Below, piece after piece: positions 18,398-27,749 of a DNA stretch of 64,000 nucleotides; position 1 is the stretch's first letter; every line of letters begins with the position of its first letter. The stretch is from the NCBI RefSeq assembly GCF_026262505.1, contig NC_067203.1, positions 21,805,411 to 21,869,410 of the forward strand, written 5' to 3'. This stretch comes from Trichomonas vaginalis G3. Lineage: Eukaryota; Parabasalia; Trichomonadida; Trichomonadidae. Below the pieces are notes generated by a model that searched no databases, was not told where the DNA came from, and saw nothing but the letters and a program-made list of their open reading frames with translations. Made by a program: the position numbers and the translations under genes.

Positions 18398-20020
18398 TTA
18401 AAAATCAACTTCATCATCTAATTCAAGAGGGGAAACATCTTCAGTATTTGCAGACATCTTAATTAGATCGACTTCATCAGTCTTCTTATCGCAAAATCCA
18501 GCGAATGCGTGTGTTTGCGAGAAGAGAGTGTAAAAAGCCTTCGAATCTTTTGGAATACTATCGAGGAAGAGTGTTCTATTGAACACTGTGCATGGTCTGT
18601 CGATATCTGTTGTATCTGTAACGAAGCATGGCTTGATTAAATCAGCTACTTCTGGTGCAACATGAGATGTAAACGCGAACATGACTTTTTCGACAGTAGC
18701 TTGATCGAATATGTATTTCTGGTAATGGTTTGACATGAAGGCAGGTGGCATCGTGTACTTATCGAGGTTTTTGAAGAAAGTATAGTAATTTTGGTTCCAA
18801 GTTGGAGAAGAAAAGAAGGATTTCTTGATTGCTTTCTGAGGAACAGTAATTGTCTCGCTGGCTTCTCTTATGATGTCCTTTAATCTTTTGATGAGTCCAT
18901 CTCTGTTAGGAAGACGAACGACTTTTGGACCTTTGACCTTACCATTCTCGAGATCTACGTAAACCGCTTGGTCGCCAATCTCTATTTCTGACAAATCGGT
19001 ATTTTTGAAAACTCCTGCGATATAAGGTACAGGAGAGTTAAGTAATCCGATAAATCTGTCATCATTAATTACGTAAGGGATGAGGGGTGTCTGGAATGGG
19101 AAAGGAGAGAGGATTGCTCTTAAAGCAAGTACGCTAGAAGATAATAATCTGGCATCATCAGCTTGGAACATGATGTAGTTGCCGAGAAGTGCGTATGTAA
19201 ATAGATTGACGATATCTGGTATGGAAAGGTATGAGAATAAAACGTCCAAGCAACAGGCGGCGATTAAATTGATATCACTAGCAGCTGCGGGTACGTGGAC
19301 GAACAATGTGCTCAAAACTGGGAATGCTTGTTTGTTGTATCGCTTAATGGAGATGGAGCGATAAAGATTGACCTGGTTAAGGAAGTGAATCTTTGGAGTA
19401 ATACCCGGCCAAACACCGCAACCATTCATTCTTAACAAATCTGGAAGTGTCTCGCCTCGGATAACATGGAATGGCTTATGGCTAAGCATTGTTTTGTTGA
19501 ATTTGAACTCATTCGGTTTATGATATGCATTGACTAGGAAATACAAGAATTGGAAGTGGCTAGAAAGAATGGGGATGGAAGAAATGATGCAAAATGCAAA
19601 TGGATATTTAATGGATACTTCACTTGCAAACCATGGAATTGGATTAGTCATAACTTTAAACTTTGCAACACAGCCATAAAACGTGCAGCTCTGTCCACCA
19701 AGCCTGAATGTATATAGCTCAAGTAAAGGGTTTTTCTTCTTTTGTTCTTTTTCTTTTAATTTTCCGAATCCGTTTGGAAAACAATGCAAAGTAAGCATGT
19801 TCATATCGTCAGGACTCATGGCAAGTGGGGAAGCAGGAAATATTGTAATGATTTTCGGATCGGTGACTTTTGTTCCTTTTTCGACTGGAGGAGCTCCTAC
19901 AATAAGAAAGTGTTCAAGCATATTACGTGCGTTTTTATCAACTCTAATAACCTCTGTAAATATGCCTGAACTCCTTTTAAGCTGAAGAGAACGGTAAACA
20001 GAAAGATCCATTTTCGACAT
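18398..20020 (-). CDS. DENN domain protein (probable Rab GEF)
   Basis: The 540-residue protein has the tripartite DENN layout. The uDENN part lies at about residues 35-160 (EHFLIVGAPP, IITIFPASP, LTLHCFPNGF). The central DENN part at about 260-340 carries DIVNLFTYALLGNYIMFQADDARLLSSSVLALRAILSPFPFQTPLIPYV and LLNSPVPYIAGV, a near-textbook DENN core. A basic dDENN-like helical part follows (RLPNRDGLIKRLKDIIREA). DENN proteins exchange GDP for GTP on Rab GTPases and so direct vesicle traffic; its Rab partner cannot be told from sequence. No signal peptide or membrane span is present. The C-terminus is acidic (DVSPLELDDEVDF). The ATG used is MSKMDLS. The gene is intact and intronless. Confidence 0.88.
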   Translation of the reverse strand: MSKMDLSVYRSLQLKRSSGIFTEVIRVDKNARNMLEHFLIVGAPPVEKGTKVTDPKIITIFPASPLAMSPDDMNMLTLHCFPNGFGKLKEKEQKKKNPLLELYTFRLGGQSCTFYGCVAKFKVMTNPIPWFASEVSIKYPFAFCIISSIPILSSHFQFLYFLVNAYHKPNEFKFNKTMLSHKPFHVIRGETLPDLLRMNGCGVWPGITPKIHFLNQVNLYRSISIKRYNKQAFPVLSTLFVHVPAAASDINLIAACCLDVLFSYLSIPDIVNLFTYALLGNYIMFQADDARLLSSSVLALRAILSPFPFQTPLIPYVINDDRFIGLLNSPVPYIAGVFKNTDLSEIEIGDQAVYVDLENGKVKGPKVVRLPNRDGLIKRLKDIIREASETITVPQKAIKKSFFSSPTWNQNYYTFFKNLDKYTMPPAFMSNHYQKYIFDQATVEKVMFAFTSHVAPEVADLIKPCFVTDTTDIDRPCTVFNRTLFLDSIPKDSKAFYTLFSQTHAFAGFCDKKTDEVDLIKMSANTEDVSPLELDDEVDF

Positions 20021-20714
20021 AATTTTTTTTTCTTGAACTCAAATTTTTTTTTCAATATTGAACTTTCTTGAATAGTGATTATTATATGATACCCAAACAA
20101 TGTATTTATTTAGTTTATAGCACAAAATTTTCAATGCTCAAAAGAAATTGTAAATGATTTCATGATCAAAATTAATCAAATATTATGTTAATTTAGTTAA
20201 AATACAAAATATGACTTTCAAGCTGTCAAATTATCACGGGGTTTGATTTTTCGATAATTTGAGCTAACTTACAAGGCTCGTATATCATGTAGATACGGAT
20301 TGTGTAGTTTTCTGTAAAATTATATAAATTTTGGATGACTTTACAAATTTTGCTTTCAAAATCAACTGTCAAAAAAAATTCAATCTTATTTAAAAAGCTT
20401 AGAATTCAACAGGGATTATAAAAATTAATAGTTCAGGTTTTTGATTGTTTATAAAAATTTTTGACGCCATATAATAAACGGTAAAAATTTGAGGAAAATT
20501 ATTCCTCTTCTGGATATCGGACTCGTGAAATTTTAATTTACGATGTATCTTTACAATAGAAACAATTCGAGAAAGGGACAGACTAGCCCATTGTCACTTT
20601 TGAATTTAGCAAATGAACGCTTATGGAGTGGAGTTTTTGGGTAAATCTGATTTGCTTATAAATGAAATAAAATCAAAAGAAACCATATTGGCATTATATT
20701 ATGCAAAAATAAAT
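20021..20714. other. AT-rich intergenic DNA
   Basis: This lies upstream of the DENN gene on the other strand. I see nothing beyond A/T-rich low complexity. Confidence 0.5.
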
Positions 20715-21041
20715 GATCTTACTTAGTACTTTTAAAGTTAATTTCAGAAAAAATTTGACACAATGGTATCCGGCACATACAAGTGGTGTACAACCAAAAT
20801 ATAAGTTGGTTTAAACATATATTGCTATATCTCATGATCTTACTTAGTACTTTTAAAGTTAATTTCAGAAAAAATTTGACACAATGGTATCCGGCACATA
20901 CAAGTGGTGTACAACCAAAATATAAGTTGGTTTAAACATATATTGCTATATCTCATGATCTTACTTAGTACTTTTAAAGTTAATTTCAGAAAAAATTTGA
21001 CACAATGGTATCCGGCACATACAAGTGGTGTACAACCAAAA
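20715..21041. repeat. 2.7-copy tandem repeat with 121-bp period
   Basis: Units begin GATCTTACTTAGTACTTTTA at 20715, 20836 and 20957 and are practically identical, which implies a recent duplication. The third is cut off near 21041. There is no long hairpin in the unit, unlike the two arrays at 2365 and 9712, yet the period is the same 121 bp. It lies 160 bp upstream of the Mutator-like transposase gene. Confidence 0.95.
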
Positions 21042-21202
21042 TTTCATATCCCTAGTTTTACATTTATGTTTAGTTTTATTTCACCTAATTTTCAAAGATC
21101 ATAATTGAATTAGATGGCCAAGCTATTCAAAACACGACCAAGCTTATCAAAATAAGACCAATATATTCAAAATTCTTTATTCTTTCAAATCATTTCATTT
21201 TA

Positions 21203-22387
21203 ATGCAGATCCAAGATCACGAACTCACATATATCGAGTTGCTTAAGTATCGAGTGCAACAAGAAATCCAAGCAGGTTGTAGTTATTCATATAAAACTAG
21301 GAAAGAAAGAAATCAAATCGAATTTAATTGTAAGTGGCCGAATTGTCCATGTCGCTTCCTTGTTGATACACTTCCCGATGACAAGTACCACATACGAAAA
21401 TGTATTAACACCCACAATCATTCTGCCCCTTTTCCAAACAAATCACAACAAATTACATCATATTTTTATAGATCTTATTTAACAAGATATTTTGAATCAA
21501 ATCAAGACCGTGTTTACGCACAATTAAGGTATTTCAAAGATCTTAATATCCCATTTGATAGTGGGATCATTCCGGAAATGTTTCAACAATCTACAGATGC
21601 TTTAAAAAAGTTTTCTAAACGCCTTCATGCAATCAATACCCGTTTCTCAGCGGATGATGTTACATCTCTTGCAATTTTTGTCGACATGATTAAGAGTCAT
21701 TCTCCAGATGATCTCATCGAGTTTATTCACGAGCCAGATCGTATGATTTTCTATTACGCCCCATTCGAAGCAAATGCTTTTTCACATCAAATACAAACTT
21801 ATCACATTGATTCCACTTATAAGCTCTTGCGCTCTCGCATACCATTTTATGCCGTCACTGGCAAATTCGCGGAATCAATTGTTTTTCCGTTTTTGTATTT
21901 TTTCGTTTGGCCCAACACAAGTGAAAATATACAAGTTTGTCTCACAGCATATTTTGGCTCCATCAATCGCGAACCATCTTATTTTTCGATGGACTGCGCA
22001 CCTCAAATCACAAATGCTGTTGAAACAGCCATCCCCTTATGCCAGATCATTTGGTGTGGCGTTCATGTGTTGCGCGCTGTCATGAGAAAGGCTGAAAAGT
22101 TTCAAGATCGTTCCAACTTCGAAACTTTCTATAACTTAATGAAGTTATTGGTCTTTGGTTCTGAAGAGGAAGAAATTGATCCTGATGAAGTTTACAACAA
22201 TTTAGAAGAAATTTTAAATGAGGAACCTGCTGCCCGTGAATACTTTGACCAACAGTGGCGCCATCATCTTGACAGGTGGATGCTTCGCTATAGAAATGAA
22301 GGAGATGGAACAAACAACATCTCGGAATCACATTTCAAGGTTTTGAAGCACCAGTACTTCCCAGAAAGGCGAAATCTTCGACTCGAG
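21203..22387 (+). pseudogene. Mutator-like (MULE) transposase, 5' part, cut by Maverick B
   Basis: The open frame reads as a MULE transposase. There is an N-terminal FAR1/GCM-like zinc finger (CKWPNCPCRF...HIRKCINTHNH, about residues 48-80). The catalytic core has HIDSTYK (near residue 200) and MDCAPQITNAVE (near 262), with the WCGVHVLRAV block after it and GTNNISESHFKVLKH near the end. Element B starts right after this, and the frame stops within a few codons of its border. The remaining 3' part is at 45534-45796. A TCATTTCATTTTA initiator-like sequence lies just upstream of the ATG. I did not find the transposon's own terminal repeats. Confidence 0.8.
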
Positions 22388-22616
22388 AGTTAGTATACCT
22401 ATCTTGGGTACGGAGGCACTGCGCGCCTCCTTACCCATTATATGTGAATTTGACACTTTACAAAACCGCTAATGTATATTTTACAACACAAACGACAACA
22501 CTAACTTAACCTTAAATATTTACAAAACCGCCAACCACTTCACCTCACTAACATTTTCGCTAACGACTTCACTAATGAAAAAATAAACGTTCTCACTAAC
22601 GTTCCCACTAATGTTC

Positions 22617-22943
22617 TCATTTACAAAAGTATTGCAGCGCTTCCCATTGCTGTGCTTCACACAATAGTTCATATTCTTCAGTATCGCTGCTGTCACTCCA
22701 ATCGTCAGAGTCAAAATCACTGTCAAAATAAATGTATGTAAGTTTTGACAAAGCTAATGAAACACGCTTACCGTTTGTATCTATTGCTTTTATATATCTC
22801 CCATTATGTTTGTTGTCGTAAACGCTCAAACTAACTTTACCCTTTCTCCCTCGTATCTGATAGAATGTATTTTCACGAGGAACGAAGAACAAATTCTTGA
22901 ACTCATGACCGTTGTAGTTTGTTATCTCAATAGTTTTCGTCAT
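22617..22943 (-). CDS. TIR-encoded 108-aa protein of Maverick B (left copy)
   Basis: The frame is identical in protein sequence to the copy at 44978-45304. It starts MTKTIEITNYNGHEFKNLFF, has a basic middle (IRGRKGKVSLSVYDNKHNGRYIK) and a very acidic stretch FDSDFDSDDWSDSSDTEE (about residues 73-91). No family is recognised. A gene kept whole in both terminal repeats while internal genes decay may simply reflect the youth of the repeats or gene conversion between them. It reads outward from the element. Confidence 0.65.
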   Translation of the reverse strand: MTKTIEITNYNGHEFKNLFFVPRENTFYQIRGRKGKVSLSVYDNKHNGRYIKAIDTNGKRVSLALSKLTYIYFDSDFDSDDWSDSSDTEEYELLCEAQQWEALQYFCK

Positions 22944-23045
22944 TTATATAAAAATAAAATAAAAAATAAAATAAAAAATAAACTTAAAAATTAATGATAT
23001 CACCACTCCCACACGTATGAAAACATAGCACAAAAATAAATTTAG

Positions 23046-23095
23046 GTGAAGTGGTGAGATCTCACCTCTTTTTTCACCTGTTTTTTCACCCTGTT
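23046..23095 (-). repeat. GGTGA/AGATCT module, copy 1 (in left TIR)
   Basis: On the minus strand it reads GGGTGA-A6-CAGGTGA-A6-GAGGTGAGATCTCACC, then ACTTCACCTAAATTTATTTTTG. It has the palindrome GGTGAGATCTCACC flanked by more GGTGA units. Four further copies occur in the element, one in the other TIR. Confidence 0.85.
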
Positions 23096-23099
23096 GAAT

Positions 23100-23423
23100 T
23101 CATTGCTTTATAACTCTCTTCCTTGGTTTCTTTTTAGTTGCTTTCTTCACGTCTGTCTCCAACTTGACTGTCTTTCTTCTTCGTCCGTAATGATACCAGT
23201 TACTTCCACCAGTCAATGGGTCAAATGGTCTTTCGTAAGGGTTTCCATACATTCCATAGGGACCATACGGAAAAACTACTGGTGGAGAAGAAACATTTTC
23301 TTTAGTTCCATCGACTCTATTTAAATGCATTGTTTCACCTTTCATCTGGTCATTAAAGTCTTTTGCGTGTTTTGCAAACTCATCGTCCTTTCCTAAAGCA
23401 TTTTCTGACTCAGTCGCAACCAA
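23100..23423 (-). CDS. 107-aa Maverick B protein ending in the TIR
   Basis: The protein has a helical acidic N-terminus (ESENALGKDDEFAKHAKDFNDQ), a middle rich in Pro, Gly and Tyr (FPYGPYGMYGNPYERPFDPLTGG), and a strongly basic C-terminus KKATKKKPRKRVIKQ. The last residues lie in the inner edge of the terminal repeat. Basic-tailed small proteins of this type may bind the packaged DNA. The family is not recognised. Confidence 0.5.
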   Translation of the reverse strand: MVATESENALGKDDEFAKHAKDFNDQMKGETMHLNRVDGTKENVSSPPVVFPYGPYGMYGNPYERPFDPLTGGSNWYHYGRRRKTVKLETDVKKATKKKPRKRVIKQ

Positions 23424-23461
23424 ATTGGATGCTTTATTTATGAGCCCTATTTTATTTAATC

Positions 23462-23626
23462 TTAACTTCTTTGCAACCCAGCCTCCAATCTTCCTTTATT
23501 TGCATCTAATGTCTTCGAAACCCTTCCTCCACTCATTTTATTTACTGCGTCATAAGCTCCAAGTGCTTTTGCTCCAAATGCTAATGCTTTTGTTCCCATT
23601 GCGCCTAAAGCTGCCCAAGCTACCAT
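23462..23626 (-). CDS. 54-aa Ala/Gly-rich Maverick B peptide
   Basis: The frame starts MVAWAALGAMGTKALAFGAK, an Ala/Gly-rich hydrophobic amphipathic helix, and then becomes basic (RVSKTLDANKGRLEAGLQRS). It is short. It resembles the Gly/Ala-rich membrane-active peptides of adenovirus-like particles, by composition only. Confidence 0.4.
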   Translation of the reverse strand: MVAWAALGAMGTKALAFGAKALGAYDAVNKMSGGRVSKTLDANKGRLEAGLQRS

Positions 23627-23715
23627 TTACACCATATTAAAATCATCTCTCTTCAATATTATCTCATAAAAGTTCTCGTTACTGGAGAAAGTCAATGAAA
23701 CATAAGCGTTCTCAC

Positions 23716-23740
23716 GGGCTTCGCCCTCACCGCTTTGCGG
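23716..23740. terminator. Twin GC-rich triloop hairpins
   Basis: GGGC-TTC-GCCC (23716-23726) and CCGC-TTT-GCGG (23730-23740) lie just downstream of the end of the penton-like gene (minus strand, end 23851). GC-rich perfect stems with 3-nt loops stand out in this AT-rich DNA and recur at other gene ends of the element. A 3'-end signal is inferred. Confidence 0.45.
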
Positions 23741-23850
23741 TCTATCTAACTTCTTTCTATATCATCTATACGCTTCAAAATGTCTGAACAATTGCTAACA
23801 TCTTCTACAACAGTTATTTCATCATGAATGACCTTCAAGAACAAGCTCAT

Positions 23851-24732
23851 TTAATATGCTATTAAAATCATCTCAATAATGAGTCCATCCTTTCCGTCTT
23901 TGGGTAGCACAACATCTTTCATTGAAGAAGGTTCGACAAGTCTTATGTTAAACTTACTGACAAAGTTTGTTATACTATAATGCTTCGGCGGCGAATACAT
24001 GTAGTTTGAAAGACATAATATAGATTCTTCAGCAAATTCACTTATACTGGATTTTATAACAATGTTCTCACGAGACCAAATACCACCAATTGACAATCTT
24101 GTAAGCAATCCTGCTGAACCTTCTACTGTAAACGTCGATGGTAACATTCCACGAAGGTCATCTATTGACATCGTTGAGTCACTGTATTTAAATATTTTCT
24201 TAAAGCAATCGTCATTATCTAACCATGCAATAGCTTTGAAGTTTTCATTCGAATATACATCTGCTTCATTAAATGTAAAACCTGACTTCTTTGCAGAGAC
24301 GACTTTAAAATCTATTGAGTTTGTTTCAAAATTATATGCTATGGTAACTTCTGAAGGTAATGGATGTCCTTCCGCAGTCAGTTGTTCTCTCACTACCGTT
24401 TGAAGCTTTGTATTAAAAACTTTCATGTCATCTCCTGTATCTAAGTTCACATACACAGCAACAGGAAAACTATCTTGCTTTTTTGTTTCATCATTATACC
24501 TCAAAACATTAAAGTTCTTCAATAATATTGTTCTTCCTGCTGGAATACTTCGAACCTGTCTGATTTCAATAGCTTTCTCACCTCCTACATACTCTACCCA
24601 GTGTCTTGGATATTCATAAGTATACTGACTTTCTTGAATTTTGGTTGGTTTCATCATAACATGTTCATAGTATATCTTTATACTCTTGTCAGTTAGACTC
24701 GGTGCTATGTTCTGAATATTTCTGACTTGCAT
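23851..24732 (-). CDS. Penton-like (minor capsid) protein of Maverick B
   Basis: The ATG chosen (MQVRNIQNIAPSL) gives about 293 residues and leaves 16 bp to the divergent ATPase ATG; the frame is open for 29 more codons upstream, which would overlap that gene. It has the YEYPRHWVEYVGGEKAIEIRQVR block that aligns with the RFDYPxRWL...KAIGFRR block of the element A genes, and a C-terminal ESILCLSNYMYSPPKHYSITNF block that matches FLCIGKDFYDFASKFYEPP. The role as penton/minor capsid is inferred. It appears intact. Confidence 0.65.
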   Translation of the reverse strand: MQVRNIQNIAPSLTDKSIKIYYEHVMMKPTKIQESQYTYEYPRHWVEYVGGEKAIEIRQVRSIPAGRTILLKNFNVLRYNDETKKQDSFPVAVYVNLDTGDDMKVFNTKLQTVVREQLTAEGHPLPSEVTIAYNFETNSIDFKVVSAKKSGFTFNEADVYSNENFKAIAWLDNDDCFKKIFKYSDSTMSIDDLRGMLPSTFTVEGSAGLLTRLSIGGIWSRENIVIKSSISEFAEESILCLSNYMYSPPKHYSITNFVSKFNIRLVEPSSMKDVVLPKDGKDGLIIEMILIAY

Positions 24733-24751
24733 TTTTAATGGAGATAAAATG
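24731..24751. promoter_or_regulatory. Overlapping bidirectional Maverick start motif
   Basis: The 16 bp between the two divergent ATGs read TTTTTA-ATGGAGA-TAAAATG on plus and TTTTATCTCCATTAAAAATG on minus, so the same T-run/A-run pair serves both genes. The promoter role is inferred from repeated use at other divergent pairs. Confidence 0.5.
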
Positions 24752-25636
24752 AAGCATTTAATACATGACGTAGATGAAGACATGAATGAAAGCAGTGAAA
24801 AGCTCAACAGTTCTCTCATTCTTCCTTTCAGTAAGGACTATGAGTTCTGTTCAAATGGTGTTTATTTCTATTGTGGAAAGATGGGTTCAGGTAAGACATT
24901 TAACCTCATTCGTCATATACTCATAACAGAACGTTTAGGAAATGACTCATATTATGACCAAATCATTATATCAGCAACTTCAGACTCTATGGACTCAACA
25001 GTGAAAACATTTATGTCAAAAGTTCAAGCCTCTGTCGTTAAAGTTCCAGACAGTGAACTCATTGAATTTCTTCAACGTTACATTCGACGTAAGAGGAAAT
25101 ATTATGCCATCGTTGAATTTATACAGTCAGGAATGCAAAAGACTTCTGAGGAGATGGAAAGAATTATTGACAAACACCACTTACGTCAGTACTCAGGAGT
25201 TTACGATATGAAACGACTTACAAACTACATTCTGTCAAAACTTTCAAAATACCCCTTCAAAAAATATCCTTCAAACACTTTATTAGTTTGTGACGACTTC
25301 GCCGGAAAAGGTTTAGTGTCAAAACCAGACTCACCATTAGCTAACATCATTACTAAAGTCAGACATTACCATTTAACTGTAGCAATACTTATGCAAACAT
25401 GGAGGTTTTTAGCTTTAAACATAAAACGTCTCATAACTGACTTCGTTATCTTTCAAGGTTTCTCACGCTATGACATTGAACTCATTTGGAAACAGTCAGG
25501 TATAACATTACCTTTTGAAGAAATTTGGGAAGCATATAAGTCTCTCATCTCTCCTCGTTCATACCTTGAGATTCATATCATGACTAATACCATTAAAGTC
25601 AAAAATATTCCATGGGAACAACCAACATTGTTTTAA
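24749..25636 (+). CDS. Genome packaging ATPase (FtsK/HerA type) of Maverick B
   Basis: The 295-residue protein has a P-loop GKMGSGKTFNLIRHI (about residues 45-59) preceded by a hydrophobic strand, and a Walker B-type strand TLLVCDDFAGKGL (about 187-199). After it come KVRHYHLTVAILMQTWRFLALNIKRLITDFVIF, where viral A32-like packaging ATPases have their sensor segment. Packaging ATPases of this type pump the genome into the capsid in adenovirus-like and giant-virus relatives and are a standard Polinton gene. It appears intact. Its 3' end overlaps the end of the next gene by 4 bp on the other strand. Confidence 0.85.
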   Translation: MKHLIHDVDEDMNESSEKLNSSLILPFSKDYEFCSNGVYFYCGKMGSGKTFNLIRHILITERLGNDSYYDQIIISATSDSMDSTVKTFMSKVQASVVKVPDSELIEFLQRYIRRKRKYYAIVEFIQSGMQKTSEEMERIIDKHHLRQYSGVYDMKRLTNYILSKLSKYPFKKYPSNTLLVCDDFAGKGLVSKPDSPLANIITKVRHYHLTVAILMQTWRFLALNIKRLITDFVIFQGFSRYDIELIWKQSGITLPFEEIWEAYKSLISPRSYLEIHIMTNTIKVKNIPWEQPTLF

Positions 25637-26025
25637 AGTTTAACCTTCAATTGACTGATGGTAAACAAATTCCATGCATCTCTGTCGCCATTTCTGTTAA
25701 TATTTTTGCTGTCATTCATATCATCCACTTCCCCATCCGTTAGCTTTTGAGGATATGCGTTAGAATAGCTGTTCTTAAATGAAGGCTTTTCACCTTTGAG
25801 AGCATAAACTCTATAACTTTCTGCATACTTTATGTTTGAACCTCCTGAGCCATCATTGACATAAATTTTTATAGGCTTCCACCCTTTGTTCATGTTCCTG
25901 CTTCTTCCCTTAGCTCTTTTGTTCAGTAGTTCTACATCTTTATACACAGCACCTGTCTCAGTGAATTCAACAATATTTTCATTCGTTAGCTTTACATTCA
26001 AACCCTTGTCGAGTATATTGTTCAT
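25633..26025 (-). CDS. Unknown Maverick B protein (about 130 aa)
   Basis: The start MNNILDKGLNVKLTNENIVEF is chosen because it leaves 35 bp to the divergent gene at 26060; a longer frame would overlap that gene. It has a basic stretch (NKRAKGRSRNMNKGWK) and an Asn/Asp/Ser-rich, probably disordered C-terminal half. The family is not recognised. Confidence 0.5.
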   Translation of the reverse strand: MNNILDKGLNVKLTNENIVEFTETGAVYKDVELLNKRAKGRSRNMNKGWKPIKIYVNDGSGGSNIKYAESYRVYALKGEKPSFKNSYSNAYPQKLTDGEVDDMNDSKNINRNGDRDAWNLFTISQLKVKL

Positions 26026-26059
26026 TTCATACATATAAAATGTTTTTATTCTATATGAA

Positions 26060-26674
26060 ATGAGAAGCAAATCCATCTTAGCTGGTGCTGTTAATGTTCC
26101 AATTGAACCAACATCAAATGTTGACTCACGAACGACAAACAATATTGTCATAAAGAACTATAGTTCAGAGTGTTTGAAAGAAAAAGAACCAGAACTTAAG
26201 TCGGTGAATTTAAACACAGCTTCAAACGCTAACGCTACATCAGATGTTAAGTTAGAGTATCCACCACTGGACCAAATTCTTTCAAGAGAAGCCAACGACA
26301 ATCCTTACACAAATGTTCAAACAAATCCTTCAGATAACGTAGACCATTACCTTCTTCAGTTATACCAAACAATTTTACTCAAAGACGATAAGAAGCTTTT
26401 GACAAATCTTATAAGCAAGAACCAAATAATTCTAACAAAGGAGGACCTTGAAAATGTTATCTCACGAATAACAGGGAAACAATGTGTCATTGACTATCTC
26501 GACCCTGAAATCGAATGCTGTGGTCAAACTCCACTATTTATGAAAATAGGTAACATCCGCATCATTGAAACACCAGGAACTACAGGAGTTGAGTTTAAGT
26601 ATAAATATTCGAACGAGTATACAAAACTATCTACTGACTATAAGCTTTGTTTGAAATATGTTTTAGTAAATTAA
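26060..26674 (+). CDS. Unknown Maverick B protein (204 aa)
   Basis: A polar, Asn/Thr-rich N-terminal half is followed by a more compact C-terminal part (ITGKQCVIDYLDPEIECCGQTP, IIETPGTTGVEFKYKY) that may be beta-rich. There is no signal peptide and no known motif. It starts behind TTTTTATTCTATATGAAATG, the element's start motif, and ends before the twin hairpin at 26684-26709. Its place beside the ATPase and penton genes suggests a virion component. Confidence 0.5.
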   Translation: MRSKSILAGAVNVPIEPTSNVDSRTTNNIVIKNYSSECLKEKEPELKSVNLNTASNANATSDVKLEYPPLDQILSREANDNPYTNVQTNPSDNVDHYLLQLYQTILLKDDKKLLTNLISKNQIILTKEDLENVISRITGKQCVIDYLDPEIECCGQTPLFMKIGNIRIIETPGTTGVEFKYKYSNEYTKLSTDYKLCLKYVLVN

Positions 26675-26683
26675 AGCAGTCAG

Positions 26684-26709
26684 GACCTTCGGTCTTGGCG
26701 CTTTGCGCC
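26684..26709. terminator. Twin triloop hairpins between convergent genes
   Basis: GACC-TTC-GGTC (26684-26694) and GGCGC-TTT-GCGCC (26697-26709) fill the 51-bp gap between the convergent genes ending at 26674 and 26726. The position supports a 3'-end role for both genes. Confidence 0.55.
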
Positions 26710-26725
26710 GTCAGTCAAAAAAATT

Positions 26726-26968
26726 TCAAGTTAACAACTTATAGTATCTGTCCAAAACTTCTTCAACACTATTGAACTCATCTTCATAATGCAAACCTAA
26801 TCTTATTGACTTGGTGCAGTTTTCACTAACACAATATTTTTCTGTTCTCTTGACTGACATAACTAACTCATTTGTTTCATCAAACAGCAACAACCAAAGT
26901 TCATGACCTAATACATAACATTCATACTTTATATTTTTAGCTCTGAGTTCTCTTGTAAGCTGTTGCAT
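26726..26968 (-). CDS. 80-aa Maverick B protein
   Basis: A small frame, MQQLTRELRAKNIKYECYVL, with a beta-strand-like middle (HELWLLLFDETNELVMSVKRTE) and several cysteines. It overlaps the start of its upstream neighbour's end region by about 40 bp. The family is not recognised. Confidence 0.45.
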   Translation of the reverse strand: MQQLTRELRAKNIKYECYVLGHELWLLLFDETNELVMSVKRTEKYCVSENCTKSIRLGLHYEDEFNSVEEVLDRYYKLLT

Positions 26969-27749
26969 TTAATATTTTCTAAAAAGTCAACTTCAACAGT
27001 CATTCGCACCGGTGCCTTCAGTTCTACAGGCTCTCCTTGAAAGTCAACAAGTCTGAATTGCATGTCTTTCAAATTATGAGGACTAATGCGAACCCATTTA
27101 CCTAAATGAGTTGCTATGACAGGAACGTTTGGAATGAACATTGAATTGACTGCATAACAGAAGGATTTATATTCTACTGAACCTTTACTATTAACTCCTG
27201 AAATACCTGTGACATTAGCTATTTTAGACTCAATGTATAAACAATTACCATAACATACGTATGGAACAGATTTCATCTCAATCGTTTTGTCAACACTTTT
27301 CAAAGGAAATGTCATATGGTATGCACCCAAAAGAAGTTGTACTCTATGACTCATTCGTGTTATCTTAAACTCCTTCGCATAACTGAACTTCAAAACTCCT
27401 GCAATAAGTTTAACATTCATTAAGTTTTCTTCGTTATCCTTGTTTATTGTGAAAAAACCAGAATTTTCGAAAAAGTGACACCAACTATTAAAGTTATTTT
27501 ATTACTAGATTTATTTACAAATTATAAGATAATATCATTAACAAAATATATTTTTAATATAAATAAAAAACTTTTTTATACAAAAAATTACAATCAATCG
27601 ATAAATATTATAAAACATTTATTCCAAAAAGATTAAGTAATAGGTGGGATCCTGCATATAATATAATTTTATGTCATAAAGCTTACAAATTTTAGATGGA
27701 CCACAGTGAGAATGTGAGTGGTTAATTTAAAGGTGGTCTGATAAAGATA

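Larger units (their letters stand above)
22388..23124. repeat. Left terminal inverted repeat of Maverick B
   Basis: It is the inverse of 44797-45533, equal in length (737 bp) with one mismatch noticed, near 22526. It starts (A)GTATACCTATCTTGGG, carries a GC-rich hairpin (GGAGGC...GCCTCC) near the tip, a 108-aa gene, and one copy of the GGTGA/AGATCT module close to its inner edge. Confidence 0.92.
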
